Notes: a model not told the origin generated them from the sequence alone. A stretch of DNA of 64,000 bases from Zygnema cylindricum (GCA_037447655.1 JBBHKE010000927.1:78400-142399); one strand, 5' to 3'. Shown: positions 11,371 to 23,640, numbered from the stretch's first letter. A program made the numbers and translations.

Positions 11371-12611
11371 GTGTTTTGTCTATTGAAACGAAGTTGCCTT
11401 AGGGTGCTTCTCCATGTGCCAAAGTAAGGATTTTTTCCTGTCGTTTTCCTATAAAACTTAGAGCCGTTGCGTAAGTTTCAACCGTACAAAAAAATAGAAA
11501 AAAAGACATGTACATTTTGCGTCATCGTCAAATTTAGGATGTACTACATGTTGTCGTCTTGCGTTCTTCGACCCCGGGCCACGCCAAATTACGTCATCTT
11601 CAAACTTTTCTTTAAAACACAGGGAAGATGCGTTTTTAAACAAAGTATTTTTGAAAAACAAATAGGAACACGTATTCACAAGTGTAAAAAAAAAAAAAAA
11701 ATTTTCAAATGCATTTAAGCGACCGACGAAAGGTACACTATTTGTTATGTTTTGTCCGTTTGCGTCCGTCAAAGTGCACAATTTGTTTTGTTTTGTCGCG
11801 TTTTGTTGAATACAAATTTTTTCGTTCCAGGGGTCTGAAAATTACAATGCCATTTCACGAGAACGTGAGAAATCTCTGAGGGCGCCCCAGCAAGCCACAC
11901 GCGCCACCTCTCTCATGCAGCCTCGCATTCTCTCCTTCAAACTGCACTATTCCTCATCATTCCACCAGGCGGCTTTATGCTGACCAATGGGAAGCTGGAG
12001 AAAACTTTTTTTGCCCTAAAAAAATGAAAACCCACAATTATGATTGCTATGTTTTTTAACCCGGACAAAGGCAGAATTTATTCTGATTATTATTATTTTT
12101 TTTATTTTTATTTTTCTTTATTATATTTAATTCTTTACATAAGAATGGAAAAATCAATGCATCCACTAGGAGTTAAAAAAAAAACTTAAAGTTATGGTGA
12201 TTATATCAAATATGAGATAGGTTTCTCAAATAAGAAGAGAGATTCAAAGCAAATTGCCAAAAAGGCAACCGTACAGGGAAGGCGGCGTCAGTCATGGATA
12301 GCATCCTTGGACAAAGGGTTGAAAAAGTAAATGTCTACAAATGTCACATAAAATTATGCGACGTCACTGACAATTTTTGAACAATCGGGTGCGTCATCAC
12401 AAATTGTAGACGTTGACAGCCTTCATGGGCATTGTCGACACCTACAATCGTCACACCCTTTAAGTAACAATTTTTTTTGTTACGCATAGGGACACCTGAA
12501 ATCCAAGTCCGTTGGATCTGCGCTAAAATACAAAGTAATTCCCCTAAGTTTCAAGTACATGGAGACGCACCCTTAGTTTGCCAAAAAGGTATCAAACCAG
12601 CAAGGCTACGG
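11371..12611. other. no gene seen
   Basis: AT-rich sequence with homopolymer A and T tracts (for example 11688-11702 and 12085-12125). A short GC-richer patch at 11870-12000 is not part of any open frame I can support. Confidence 0.4.
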
Positions 12612-13159
12612 TACACCGAGAATCGTTATTAGTGTCAAAGTTTAAATAGTGTTGAAGAAAATTTACCGTAATTGATGCTAATTAAGAATTTGATTTTTTT
12701 CAAAAAAAAGGTGTATTCTAATTTCGGCGTTTATGCTAATCTGGGAACAACAAAAATGGAATATTCGCCGTACGGTTATTATACGATTATTACGATTATA
12801 TACATTAATATATGTATCCGTACAAAATATTAGAAATCGTACGCCGTCGCTAATTTAAAATATCCGTACATGCTATACTAATTTACGTGTCAGACTAATC
12901 CCGTTTTTTTAGTGCACGTTCTTATGCGTGCGCGTCTGATTTAATTCATTTTTTGTAAATTTTCACTTGAAAAGGTACAGTGTCGACCGTACACCACACT
13001 ATTTATGTTTTATTGTACTTTCAGGCTTTACTTTATTTTGTACGGTACCTTAATTAACGTCAAGGAAAAAATAAAATCATGTATCCTATTTGAAAAAAAA
13101 AATCAAAATTTTAAGAACCCAAATTAGTGACTTTGACACTAATAACGATTCGCGGTGTA
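12612..13159. mobile_element. MITE-like TIR element, copy M1
   Basis: The left end reads TACACCGAGAATCGTTATTA, and the right end is its inverse, ending in TCGCGGTGTA. The inverted repeat extends through GTGTCAAAG on each side. The outermost bases are TA, as if TA were the target. The internal word ACCACACTATTTA is shared with other copies in inverse form. It has no coding capacity, so it would be moved by a transposase from elsewhere. Confidence 0.8.
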
Positions 13160-14201
13160 GTTTCCTCCCAAACAAAAACATCCACCAATTGAATGTTCTT
13201 CTGCATTAGCATTGTTACATACAACACAATAATGGATTGCTCTTCATTACACTCACGACTTTCACCGACATTAGATGTAAATTCCAGCTCTCGCAAGGCA
13301 CCGACGACACCACTTGAACACTCGTGCGACGGGGTCATTTCCGTGCGAAGATCAAAATTTAATGCGAAGCTCAGTTTAGGGTTTTCTTTTTCACGTTCAC
13401 CGCCAAATACAACAAGACTTTTGTAGACCAGGTGATACCACGTGTCCACAAACATATGATCGACATTTACGAAATCACTTTCACATAGTATGGATCAATG
13501 GTCGTAAAGCATATTTTATTACATAATGTGCGATGGAAATATTTTACTCTCAATGGGAGTTGGAGAGTTGGAGAGTTGGAGAGTTGGAGAGTTGGAGTTC
13601 GGTCAATTATCTAGAACGTAACTACATAAGGAGTTTATGTTTACGTACGGAGATGTGCTATTTTTTCCGTCTGTCGCTGTGCAATGCTTTCTCGGCCAAG
13701 AACTGCGTCACTTCCAACCGCGATATTTGGACTTTTTCGAAAAGCCCCTCATGTCGACGTAGACCGTTTTCCAGATACATTTGGTTCACGTGCATCTTAT
13801 CGTACACCTGTGCCTGTGCCTTTTGTTGCCAAGTTCGAACTAAATCATGTATTTAATGCCTTCAGTTCGAGCTGAAAATTAAGCTCGAGCCTAGATTCGG
13901 TACTTAAAACGGCAATACCGTATTTATCAAGAGTCGAATCGGACCTCAGTCCTACTCAGACGCGCATGCACGAATTCCCGCTGTGGCATTCAGTCCGATG
14001 CCGCTTGTTCTGCCGTGGAACTTTGAAAATTGTGCGTTCTTTGAACATTGCGAAGGAAGAGACGTCGTTTCGCAGTGAAGGTCTCCTCCATAGTTACCGT
14101 TGCCGCGCTGCTTGCAGCAAACACGGTCGCCTGTTGCTCTCCATAACCTCACCTAGCTCTTATGAGCTTCGCTGTTGACCATCACAGTTGCGTCTGGAAG
14201 C
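13160..14201. other. upstream region of the MinC-domain gene
   Basis: No coding exon can be supported. An 8-bp tandem repeat of GTTGGAGA, four to five units, lies at about 13558-13598. GC content rises toward the MinC start. A promoter or non-coding first exon probably lies here, but I see no clear TATA box. Confidence 0.35.
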
Positions 14202-15822
14202 ATGGCCTTCATCGCGATACGTAGTCCCAGCCATCCAGCACAGCTGCTTACAGGATTTCAAACATCAAGCTCTGCAGCTGGCCGGAAGCTTCCTCTTGCT
14301 CAATCCTCCTCCCTTTCGATCCGATGCAGGAGTCCGCGCGCCTCTCTGAAGCCCGGCGGAGGCCGAGAGGGAGGGGAGCCTCTCGAGGCCGGCCCTCCAA
14401 GGAACCGGCGGCCGCATGAAGTGGAAGAGGCTCTTGCTGCTAGGCTCGGCCCGAGCCGCGGCCCATGGCTCCAGGAGAGCGGGAAGGACAAGTCTCAGGC
14501 CAACGCCATGGGCAGTCCATGTCTTTACATTAAACGCAACATCCGGCAATACGAGGAGATTAATTACGAGGGAACCATTGTGGTCAGGCTGCTTCTCAAC
14601 GCCCAAAAGAAAGAAACACTGTCAGAGTTAGTGCTGGACGGACTCCTCTTGGTTGAAAAAATAAATTGACGGTGATGTATTTAGCCGTGATTTCTGAATT
14701 GCTGTACATAATGTGGACGGCAGAAATATCAGAAGGAAATGCACGTGGGCTACAAGGGTCCAAATGGCTTTTACGTTTGCCCCCAGGAAATAGTGTTAAA
14801 CATTCACTCATATCCTTGTTGCTTCTCAACCGTAATAGTTATGGTAGAGTGTTGTTAATCCGTAGTATTCCTCCGTGGAGTCTAAATGTTGTGAATGGTG
14901 TAGCATATCCTGTCATTGAGGTTCTTGCTAGTGGACAATATGTGTTGGAAGCCGCTGACCAATCGGCTGGTTCAAAGGCAGAACAATGGAAGCATTAGAG
15001 AAGGGCCATAAAGCAATTACACTGTTTTACATGGTAGAAATATTGAACTTTACCTGAAATCTTTTTCCATGACTCAAATGTCATGGTGGCCATGTTTTAG
15101 CTTTTGCTCTTTTTTTCCACTTGATTATTGCCACCAAATCTGTAGCAAAAGGAACTCTTGCGCAATGAAACTTGTCCCTCTCATTTGTCTCCCATGTGTG
15201 TCTTTACCTATAGTCACAACAGCAAATGCAGAAACTTACCCAGCCATAGTCTGGTCCTAGATCACGCCAATTGAAATGTTTCTTTCTTATTCTGACTTCC
15301 GAATATTAATGGTCCCTAGTTCTATGTCGCAGGTATTTGGTGATGTCGGCTTGGGATCTGTTATTCGGGCAGGAGGTGATGTTTTGGTTCTCGGCCGTCT
15401 AACGGGCGAAGTTCACGCAGGGCTCAACAAAGATCGCCGAGCGTCAGTTTTCGCTTGGGCAATGGAACCATCCATGATTGGAATCGCCAACGAGCTTGTG
15501 TTGGGTCCAGAGGGCGGGGCTCAATCACACCCAGAAATCGCATCAATAAGTGATCTTGGATCAATAAGGTGGGAAGTTTTACATTTTAATTCATGTTTTA
15601 AATTATTCATTTGGATATGTACTGTGGTGATGCTATATTTTGGGGATGCTGCTATCATGGTTTCTGTCAACGGGCAGGCAAAACTGTTCAGTTAGCTTTG
15701 ACAACAGAGTGACAACAGGTCCAGCCAAATCGTGTCCAGAAAAAGCTCTAAACTCGGCATCTCAGCTATTCGCTTGCACAAGCACCTCGATGTGTTTCTG
15801 CGTGACCAGCCTCAATAGCTAA
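14202..15822 (+). CDS. MINC: plastid MinC-like protein, MinC C-terminal domain only (3 exons)
   Basis: Exons: 14202-14582, 15333-15568 and 15678-15822. Introns are GT-AG and the summed length is 762 nt (253 residues), with all phases closing. The ATG at 14202 is the first in frame. Residues 1 to about 60 are rich in Ser, Arg and Ala with almost no acidic residues, like a chloroplast transit peptide. From about residue 104, CLYIKRNIRQ...EINYEGTIV joins exactly across intron 1 to VFGDVGLGSVIRAGGDVLVLG, then RLTGEVHAG and MEPSMIGIANELVLGPEG. This is the right-handed beta-helix MinC C-terminal domain as in cyanobacteria. That domain dimerises and binds MinD, so a role in positioning plastid division is expected. 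The N-terminal FtsZ-inhibiting MinC domain is not present. Exons 1 and 2 are well supported. Exon 3 has no family support, and the true 3' end could differ. Confidence 0.8.
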
Positions 15823-16245
15823 AGAAACATCTTTAATATCCACAGTTATGGACCAAACAATCTCAAACAAGGAAAACTTCTGAGCCCGGCCACATCAGTG
15901 GTCATGCTATTTTGCCTATGGCCGTAAGGTGTCGTGTTGGGTTGCAAAGCAGCATGAATGTTACAGTCACACAATTCAGGAGCATTCGGTGCATGTGGAT
16001 GGTTTGACATTCTGCTTGCTCGTCTTGTCCTGGTTGTCCTACAGACTGCAGCTCAGCAGATCTGCTGCTCTGCAGCTCCGTTTCCGTTGCTCCGTTGTTG
16101 CTCCTTTGCTCTGCTGCTGTGCAGATCCGTTGCTGGCCCTTACTGCCACATTCTTGCTTGTATCTCTTTCTCCCTCTCTCTGCCTCCCCTATTGAGCCCT
16201 GCAGGCTGTGTGGTGGCGGGGGCGGCGGGCAGCATTGAGCCGGCG

Positions 16246-17923
16246 ATGGTGCAGCGGAGCAGTCGAGGGCGAAGGGAGTTCACTTCGGAGGGAGAGGGAG
16301 TGGAGGATGTGATTCAGCAGATGGCTAGTAAACACCTTCCGAGTGTCCAATGGAAGCCGGTGGAGCACGGAGGAGAAGGACCTCCGATACAATCTAAGGG
16401 AGCAGCCAGAGTGGCGATTTTTACAGGAGCATATATCACTGCGGTGGGGCTTGCAACAATCGCGTTTCCACAGTTGGTATTTGGTGAGGGGTACTCTCAG
16501 TTAGCTGCTGTGCTACAACAGCCAAAAACCATGACGAGGCAGGTTTAGGAGATTTTTGTTCGTTTGTTGTTTCACCTGTAACAGATGTCCTCTTCAACGG
16601 TTCTTGTAATTTCTGTCTGTTAGGTGCAACTCTCACTTCTTAACTGCAGGTTTTCTAAAATGTAGAACTTAAGAGCGCCATGGTTAGAGATTCATTTGTA
16701 AACCCAGTCCCGACTGGAAGCATGTTGTGTCCTTATCGTCTTCAACTTTAACCAGGCACTTCAGAAATTAGTTATCGGCCATGATCTCACACTGAGCGAC
16801 AAGTGAGAGCTTCCCCTGCGGGTTGGTTGTCAGAGTTTGTTTCTGTGGAAAATTGCATTGAAAACTTGGAACCGGTCAACTGTGGGAGCATTCATCCCTT
16901 TCATCTTACAAAGGTTTTCATCCAAATTGAAAAGGCCCTTCCACTCATACATCTGCAACTACCGGTTATGTATTCGTAATACTTCTCCTTCTTCATGTCT
17001 CGTCTCCACCAACATCTCTTGTCTCAGCACAGATTCCCCTCATCAATTTGATTTTCCACTTTTGTGCTCTCCAGGTCTTCTCTTTGATGTAAAGGCCGTA
17101 TCCCGCGGCTGGATTCAAGTGATTGGTGTTCTCTGCCTTGTAATGTCTCGCTCTCTCTCTCTCTCCCTCCCCCGCTTTTTCCAATTAATCAGCTTTATTG
17201 CTGCCAGAGGCTGAAATGTAGGTGATATATATTGTGTATCTGAGTTTCATCAATATTCTTCCCTCACACTCTTGTTTTTATCGTCAGTTAGTCAGTACTT
17301 AGTAATGTGATCTTAACTGAAATCAATTATACGTCTTTTTTTCCTGCAGGTATTTGGCATCAACTACATGGGAGCGGCACAAGGGGACCTGAGAGGATAT
17401 GGCGCCCTTGGGTTTTACCTTTCTACAGTGTTCAGTCGAACAGTAAGCTGACTAGTTACATCACAAGATGTACATACCAGAAATTTTGAGGTTTTCAACG
17501 TGGTTTTAAATGGCTACCTACGGCACAGTTTTGATCACGAGCTTGTCTTATCTGTATGTGCAGGTTCTGTTTTTTGCATTTTGTGCTCTGGTGGCCTTTG
17601 GCTCACTGCAAGAATCGCTGTTAGTGGTGAGCGCCCAGGCTTGGCCAAGTTTGAAGTCAAGAAATGGTTCTCTCTTTGAATTGTTCGTGCTCCAAAATGA
17701 TGTCTTTTAGATCGTTGTAGTCAAAGCAACTTTATCACTTCCTTATGCAAGCTACTCATGCAAGCTGGTTTGCTATCGCTGTAGCCTCTTTTTGTCTGCT
17801 TGTGATCTGCATAGAGGGCTGATTATCTATTTGTGTATCTTCCTGGTTCAGCTTGCCGCCATCAATCTTGTGGGCGCTCTTTCTATGCTATGGGCGCTGC
17901 GATCGCAGGCAGAGGCTTCGTAA
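16246..17923 (+). CDS. four-helix membrane protein, probably organellar (at least 5 exons)
   Basis: Exons: about 16246-16483, 17075-17139, 17350-17442, 17564-17626 and 17852-17923. All introns are GT-AG and the frame closes at TAA 17921-17923 (176 residues from the ATG at 16246). A pyrimidine-rich acceptor ends at 16204 and the frame is open back to it, so there is probably an upstream exon encoding a targeting sequence that I could not place. Four hydrophobic helices follow a charged N-terminus: AIFTGAYITAVGLATIAF, WIQVIGVLCLVFGINYMG, TVLFFAFCALVAFGS, and AAINLVGALSMLWAL near the C-terminus. I do not recognise a named family. The size and helix spacing recall small four-helix DoxX-type proteins, but that is only a resemblance. 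It lies about 420 bp after the MinC-domain gene on the same strand. Confidence 0.75.
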
Positions 17924-19135
17924 GAAAAGAACTCTCAAAGCATTCAAAACAATCGTCAGGCTTGCAGGCATGCAACAACAAAGGATTAGGAGCAACCAAA
18001 ATTTACAACATTTTTTTGACTGTATAATCTTCATAAATGTGTTTCAAGAAGACTGAGGAACAGTCTCGTGAGACACTGGGAAGTAAAATGGAATTCTGCA
18101 TTCCCGATTCTAACTGACATTAGTGTTTTAGAAAGTAGACCAAGTAGTTGTACTATATAATGTGATAGTTATTCTTGCCTGAGTGTAAGTCATATATGGA
18201 GTATAGTGATTGTTTGCAAGAGATTACTAGTTTCAAATATTCTTTTGTTCTACAATGGCCACATTGGTATAAAAGTGTTTTTTATTTGTATGATGTTTTA
18301 TTTAATGGATAAAAGAGAATGTTTGAAACTCGAATCCCTATGCTGGAGTGTTATGCAATATTTAATTGATTAACGGACTAGCTGGAAATTGGGCCCAAGA
18401 CATTGGTTCTCCACATGGATGTGGTGCTTTCCATTTGGTGCTCTTAATGTGATAAATCATATGAAAGAAAATACAAGCAAAACTCATCTAGTCAGCAACA
18501 TGCATAGAGTGGTCCATAAGCTGTATGTGCTACTGTCTTACACATTGGGGTTCCATTATGCTTGGAGCTCTTAACAATCGTGGCATCCCAATATAGCAGT
18601 AGTTATATGACTAATAAACTGGCTGCTATGCAAACAAACCGACTGCACAAGCAGCTTTTATACAAACTGCTCATGCCATCTCTTCATTCAGTTTCACATG
18701 CATAACAGGGAGCTAAAAGACACAACAAAATGGATTGCAATATGCTGGCCACACTCAGGGCTTCAGTTCAGTCTAAGAACAATCCCAGGATGATTTAAAT
18801 CTGCTTATTTCATATGAACATGTTCACCATGGTAGTTTTTACGAAAAAAATTATTTGGAGGCACTTCATTGCATTTCACAAAAACATGTCCAAAAATGCA
18901 TCCTCGCACTTTATTAAAAACGAGTGTCCCACAAATGCAACGCCTTTAATCCTGTTGCAAAGGGTGAGAGAAACATGAACTGAATCGACAAGTCACATAC
19001 GCTGCTTAACGATTCTGGTCAACCTCCTATGAAGATCGCAATGACCACGAGACTGACAGTGTTCAGTTGATGATGACGATAAAGCTGAAATCCTAATATG
19101 ATATCATTCTTCTAAAGTACAGTGTAGCTCAGACC
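17924..19135. other. tail-to-tail intergenic region
   Basis: This stretch separates the 3' ends of two convergent genes and should hold both 3' untranslated regions and polyadenylation sites. I see no coding sequence or repeat family from elsewhere in the window. Confidence 0.5.
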
Positions 19136-22100
19136 TTATGAGCCCCACATCCTCGACTCCATGGTGAACTTATTTGGGGATACAACTATGTTTGCTAGAC
19201 CTTTCACCTGTTCAAGAATAAACTCACGTTCATCCTCGACAAGGTTACGTTTTTTATATACAAGATTGAATTTATCTGTATGCCACTTCAAAGCAGCGTG
19301 CCGTTCCTTCTTCTTGTGATCAGTCGCTGATAATGTATCTTTGGGCTCCAGGAAGAAGGGATTCCCAGGTGGTGGCCACGGAATAGTCAGAATGCTTAGC
19401 GGCGGTAGACCCTCCTGGCTCTGTTCAGCTTTCAGTTTCTCCCAGATACTGTTGTATTGTGCATACGTTCTCGTTTTAGCAAGACCCATTGCTTGGACCC
19501 ATGTATGTCTCAGCCTGAAGCGAGCGCCTGAAACACAGTAGACACAAAGGCATACCGCCCAGCAACAATTTCAGGATAAGGTGCACATTTCAGAAAAAAT
19601 CCTTATCAAAAGTAAGCTTTTCGAACTTCCATTAACTTTACTTGGTTGGCTTGCTTTCTCCTCTAGTTTGAAGATCATTAAAACTGTTGGAGAAGAATTT
19701 GCATATTCATTTTAAAGAAAACAAAAAGGAGAACAACAAGGCTATTCATTTGTTGAGGAAAATTGAGGTGAGCATACTTGTGGAGTATTTATGCGACAAT
19801 GGTAGTATTCACATTTTGCAGATTCATAAGCTCTATGTGAATAAGTTGAGCCAGCTGGTTACTTCCTCATTGGGTTGCCTTCATAGTAGAGACATAATAG
19901 AGCAGTAGAATGGTAACAGGTTCATTTTACCTTACCGCAAAATGAAAGCAACACAACAGCAATAACCTAAATGCACATGCTAGTTTTTATTGGAAAAAAC
20001 TGTCGATATGGACCAGACTCCTGGCAGCAGCAAAGTCCAACTTTTTTCCAAATTAGGGTCGCTTTAAGCCCTTTCTTCACTTCAAAAATTTGTGACAATG
20101 TTGCAAAAACACCCAGTGGAAAACCATGGAGCACTTGTGGCTCTGAGTGAGATAAAAAGATGTTCTAGGAATGAAGGCTAGGAATAGTAGACGCTCACCA
20201 TTTCTCTTTTCTTCTTCTTGCCCCTTTTTCTTTTGTTCGTGCTGCTGTTGTTGTCGCTGGTGTTCTTGTTCCCTCCTCTTCTTTTCCTGCTCACGTCGAG
20301 GAATAATCAAGAAAAGCAGAATCTAACGCATCCATAATCCGACTTGCTAAAAACTTGATGGCAAATCATTGAGAGAAAATACTTACATGAAGCTCATGCA
20401 AAAACCATTCCCAGTTTCCAAATGTTGCCAAAACAGACCTGAAAATTATTCTACAGGTTATTTGAGACTGAAAAGACGGTCGTTCTTTATTGAGCTGAGA
20501 GCACACCAAACGGGAAATGTGTTTACCTCACAGGCACGTTTCTGCGCTCTTTCATAACTCTGTCTCAAATCCTCTGCCTTTTTAGCCTCCTTTTCCTTCC
20601 TGGCTTTCTCCTGCAGTTTAAGAAGCAGACTACAAACATTGGTATCACTACAAATTTGATGCCACACAACTGAAACAAAAAAAGCGACATAGGATTCATA
20701 CAAAAAAATTGCTAGTTTCTGAGTGTTATCAAAACGTAGCTGTGAATCACTCCGACAGTTCAGTAAAAAAGAAAGACATCTGTACTTCATAAAATGTTGA
20801 GAGCACGTCTAAACGTCAAATGTGTTTACCTCCTGTTGTCGCGCTCTTTCAGATGCCTGTCTCAACTCCTCTGCTTCCTTGGCCTCTTTTTTCTGCCTGG
20901 CTGCATCCGCAGCTGCCTGCAGTTTAAGAAGCAATAACAGAACTTAGTAAATGCACATCCTCTGAAATAGAGAACAGATGGTCCAGTTTCTTGCTCCTTT
21001 TTCTTTTGCTAGTTAAAATAAAGGTTTGACTTCAATGTTTCCAGGAAATGTGAAACCGGATCCTTCAAGTTCTTGGGTTTAGTTAAAGCGCTCAGTCCAG
21101 TTTCAAACAGAGAAAACGACACCATGCAGGTGTAAACAGTTGACCAGATGTAATGAATACAACACGTGCAAGCATATGTTATATTTTTCAGCATCATAAC
21201 GATGCTTAGAGCTATTTCCTAAATAATGTGAAAATTACCTGCTGCTTAGCCTTTCTTGCCTCCTGCTTCCTTTTTTCTTCCTTTGCTTCAAAATCATGCT
21301 TAGTTCGTTCCTCCTGCTGTTCTCTTTCTTTCTCCTTTGCGCTTTTTAACTGATCATTTAGCTCTTGAAGTTTTTTCCGCTGTTCCTCTTCCATTTTTTT
21401 CATTGCTTCCCTCTGTTTAGTGGCCTCCCTCTCCTCTTCTTTCCTCCTTGCTTCTTCCGCCTCCCATCTCTTCCTTTCTTCTTCCCATTTCTGGCGCTCC
21501 TCTTCCATTTTCTTTCTCTCAGCCTCAGCGCGAAGCAATACCTCTCTCAGCTCTGCACGCTTTTCCTCTTCTTCCATGCGGAGTTTCGTAGCTTCGCGAG
21601 CCAAACGTTCTTCCTTCTCTCGTTGTATACGTGCTGTTTCGAGAAGCTTTTCCCGATGTTGTTGTTCTTTTTTGGCTTTCTCCTCTGCCTTCAAACGCTC
21701 TTTCTCGAGCCTCTCTTCTTCTTTCTTCCTTTTCTCTTCCAGAGCTGCTCGCTCTTTCTCTTCCTGCATTACGTTAGTCAGTCACCAATGCTAGAGTTTA
21801 GAAAAGTAGGATGAACATAAAAACTGGGTTACTTTTTAGTTATTTTAAGACAAACAGTTCATACGCCACCAAGTCAAAAATACAACCTTGTGCTCATCCA
21901 TTCCAGTTGGGGAGGAATTTAAACATTGATAACCATTAGACTCAAAGCCTTTAGTTTTCTGCATAGACCGCCCTAGTAACAGGCATGATGGACTTTTCAT
22001 GGTTTTTGCATCAAGATTTAGCTTAAAGCTTGGGAAGCTATGCACCTTCAACTTCCTCTGACATTTTTCGATCTCTGCTCTCTTCAAAATTTTCGCTTCA

Positions 22101-22974
22101 CGTTCTTTCTGAACCTGCGGATGGACAAGATACCAATGTTAATAGGCAGATTGACAATTTCGATTAAAGAGCAGGCAAATCATAACCAGCCAATATGTTT
22201 GACATTTTTGGAATATCTTTTGACTTTGAAACCAGTCATACCTTTTCCTCGCGTTCATCCTGCTTCCTTTTCTTTTCAGCTGCCTTTTTCTGCCCTTCCT
22301 TGGCCTTTCTTGCGCAACCATCACATGTATCTGGAACACCAGGACATAAACCGCCTTTCATCTTCTCAACATAACTTAGGAGTCTATTGATGTCGTTCTT
22401 TGAAATCTCGTTGGAACGGCAAAGAGCCAGAAACCCCTTGGATTCGAAGGTGATTTTGCCTACAATAAATTCCAAACTCATTAGCCTTTAGAATATCTGA
22501 AAAGTTCCATCAGAGTAACCAGCGTGAGGTCAACTATGTACAGTCATACAACAACAGTACTTACCCTGTTACTTTTGACTGACCTGCCTCTTTCAGCTCT
22601 TGCGGTATTCCCGGGTGCAACCAAAAGCTAAGCAACACATCAGTTCTGCCCACATTTAATGGGCCCATCGTACCTTCCTTCACATGCCCTTTGAAAATCC
22701 GAGTGATGCTTGCAATGGACATACAAAACGGATCCCCTCCACCCTCGAACACAAGAGCCAGTTGTGAAGTCGACTCCGCTTGCACGCGATGGCTGAGAAG
22801 ATTAGGGTTGCCTGCTTTGGTTTGGCCAATGGAACCGATGCCACCTGCAGCTTTAAGAGCAACACTGGAAACATTTCTAACTGCCACGTGTACCCTCTTT
22901 CCTCCAATAGCAACACCCTCGGATTTCTGAATCGTTGCGAAAACAGCAAAGCATCCGATGGTGGAAGACTCCAT
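19136..22974 (-). CDS. coiled-coil protein with NFKBIL1-like C-terminus (8 exons)
   Basis: Exons on the minus strand: 22974-22584, 22459-22242, 22114-22046, 21763-21239, 20916-20830, 20610-20527, 20286-20199 and 19527-19136. Every junction is GT-AG, all phases close, and the product has 617 residues. The ATG at 22974 is the first in frame after a TGA upstream. Residues 1 to about 200 are glycine-rich, contain CPGVPDTCDGC and match no family I know. Residues about 190-490 are an extremely Glu/Lys/Arg-rich coiled coil. The last exon has YNSIWEKL, LTIPWPPPGNPF and ALKWHTDKFN, which resembles the C-terminal J-like region of NF-kappa-B inhibitor-like protein 1 (RWHPDKF in animals). In animals that family is nuclear and linked to splicing control; a similar role here is inference. 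Ankyrin repeats are not seen. It converges on the membrane-protein gene. Confidence 0.8.
20490..20640 (-). repeat. duplicated exon unit, copy 2
   Basis: This unit holds the coiled-coil gene's exon 20610-20527 with its flanks and repeats the unit at about 20800-20945. Shared plus-strand words are GAGAGCAC, AAATGTGTTTACCTC, CGCTCTTTCA and CTGCAGTTTAAGAAGCA. The two encoded segments align residue by residue (KEAKKAEDLRQSYERAQ against KEAKEAEELRQASERAR). Confidence 0.75.
20800..20945 (-). repeat. duplicated exon unit, copy 1
   Basis: The partner of the unit at 20490-20640. It contains exon 20916-20830. Similarity extends past both splice sites into the introns, so the duplication was at the DNA level, and both copies keep phase 0 at each end, so the frame is preserved. 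Confidence 0.75.
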
Positions 22975-23640
22975 AGTTGCCGCGATGACAGAACGGCAGT
23001 TGGAAAACAAAAGAGTCACGTTGAGAGGACAGGTATTGGTATTGGAAAGGACTGCATGTCAAGGTAAGCTTGAAAATATATGAAGAAAACACATGAAATA
23101 TATTATTTTCAGAAGTAAAAACAAAGTAGTTAGCGAGCTTTTGTCACTCCTAAATGCCAGAGATTTGCAGTAAAATTTTCACTGTTGTAGTCTTGTAAGG
23201 GATATAGAGAAGAAGGAAAGTTAGTGTATTATAGTTGACTTCCGTCCTCTACAACGTGCAGACTGGTTACGATAGACAGGGTGCGGATGAAGAGGAATTG
23301 AGTGAGAAATGGCATGTACGAGAAGGTTGCAAATTAGTGAAAAGAAGCGTCAAGGTCGAAAGTAGAAAGTAGACTCCATGACAACTGTTGTGAGTTAGAA
23401 AATTCCATGGATGGAGGGAAAAAAAAATCGAAAGTTTGGAGTTCGCATTTGGACTGCAAAAGATGAATTTGAATTTGTTTTTACAAATCAGTTTCCCGCG
23501 CGATTTTAGAGACGCTACGGAGATCTCATGTACGGTACAGTACACCTTTCATCACTGCCTCATTGGAGTACAGGGCTTTCCACCCTAGCCGTAGACTGAA
23601 GAAAATTGTAGCGTATTGTAGCGTATCGTCCGATATTCAC
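22975..23640. other. upstream region of the coiled-coil gene
   Basis: On the minus strand a possible acceptor (TTGACATGCAG near 23050) precedes the coding start, so a non-coding first exon may lie here. No other gene is seen. Confidence 0.35.

Noticed and set aside
13558-13598. Short direct repeats as a CRISPR-like array
   Set aside because: The units are 8 bp and contiguous, without spacers, in a eukaryotic genome.
14175-14201. An earlier start of the MinC-domain gene at a TTG codon
   Set aside because: Nuclear plant-lineage genes rarely start at TTG, and the ATG at 14202 gives a good transit-peptide-like leader.
14583-14669. Continuation of MinC exon 1 to the stop at 14667
   Set aside because: The MinC domain continues only after splicing from 14582 to 15333. 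The extra residues have no family match.
15958-16204. Coding sequence upstream of the membrane-protein exon
   Set aside because: The stretch is Cys/Leu-rich and low in complexity (CTGCTG, TTGCTC words) and ends in a clear pyrimidine tract and acceptor, so it is most likely intron.
21365-21814. Long plus-strand frames of 124-149 codons across the coiled-coil exon
   Set aside because: They are antisense shadows of the Glu/Lys-rich exon; their Ser/Phe/Leu-rich composition follows from it.
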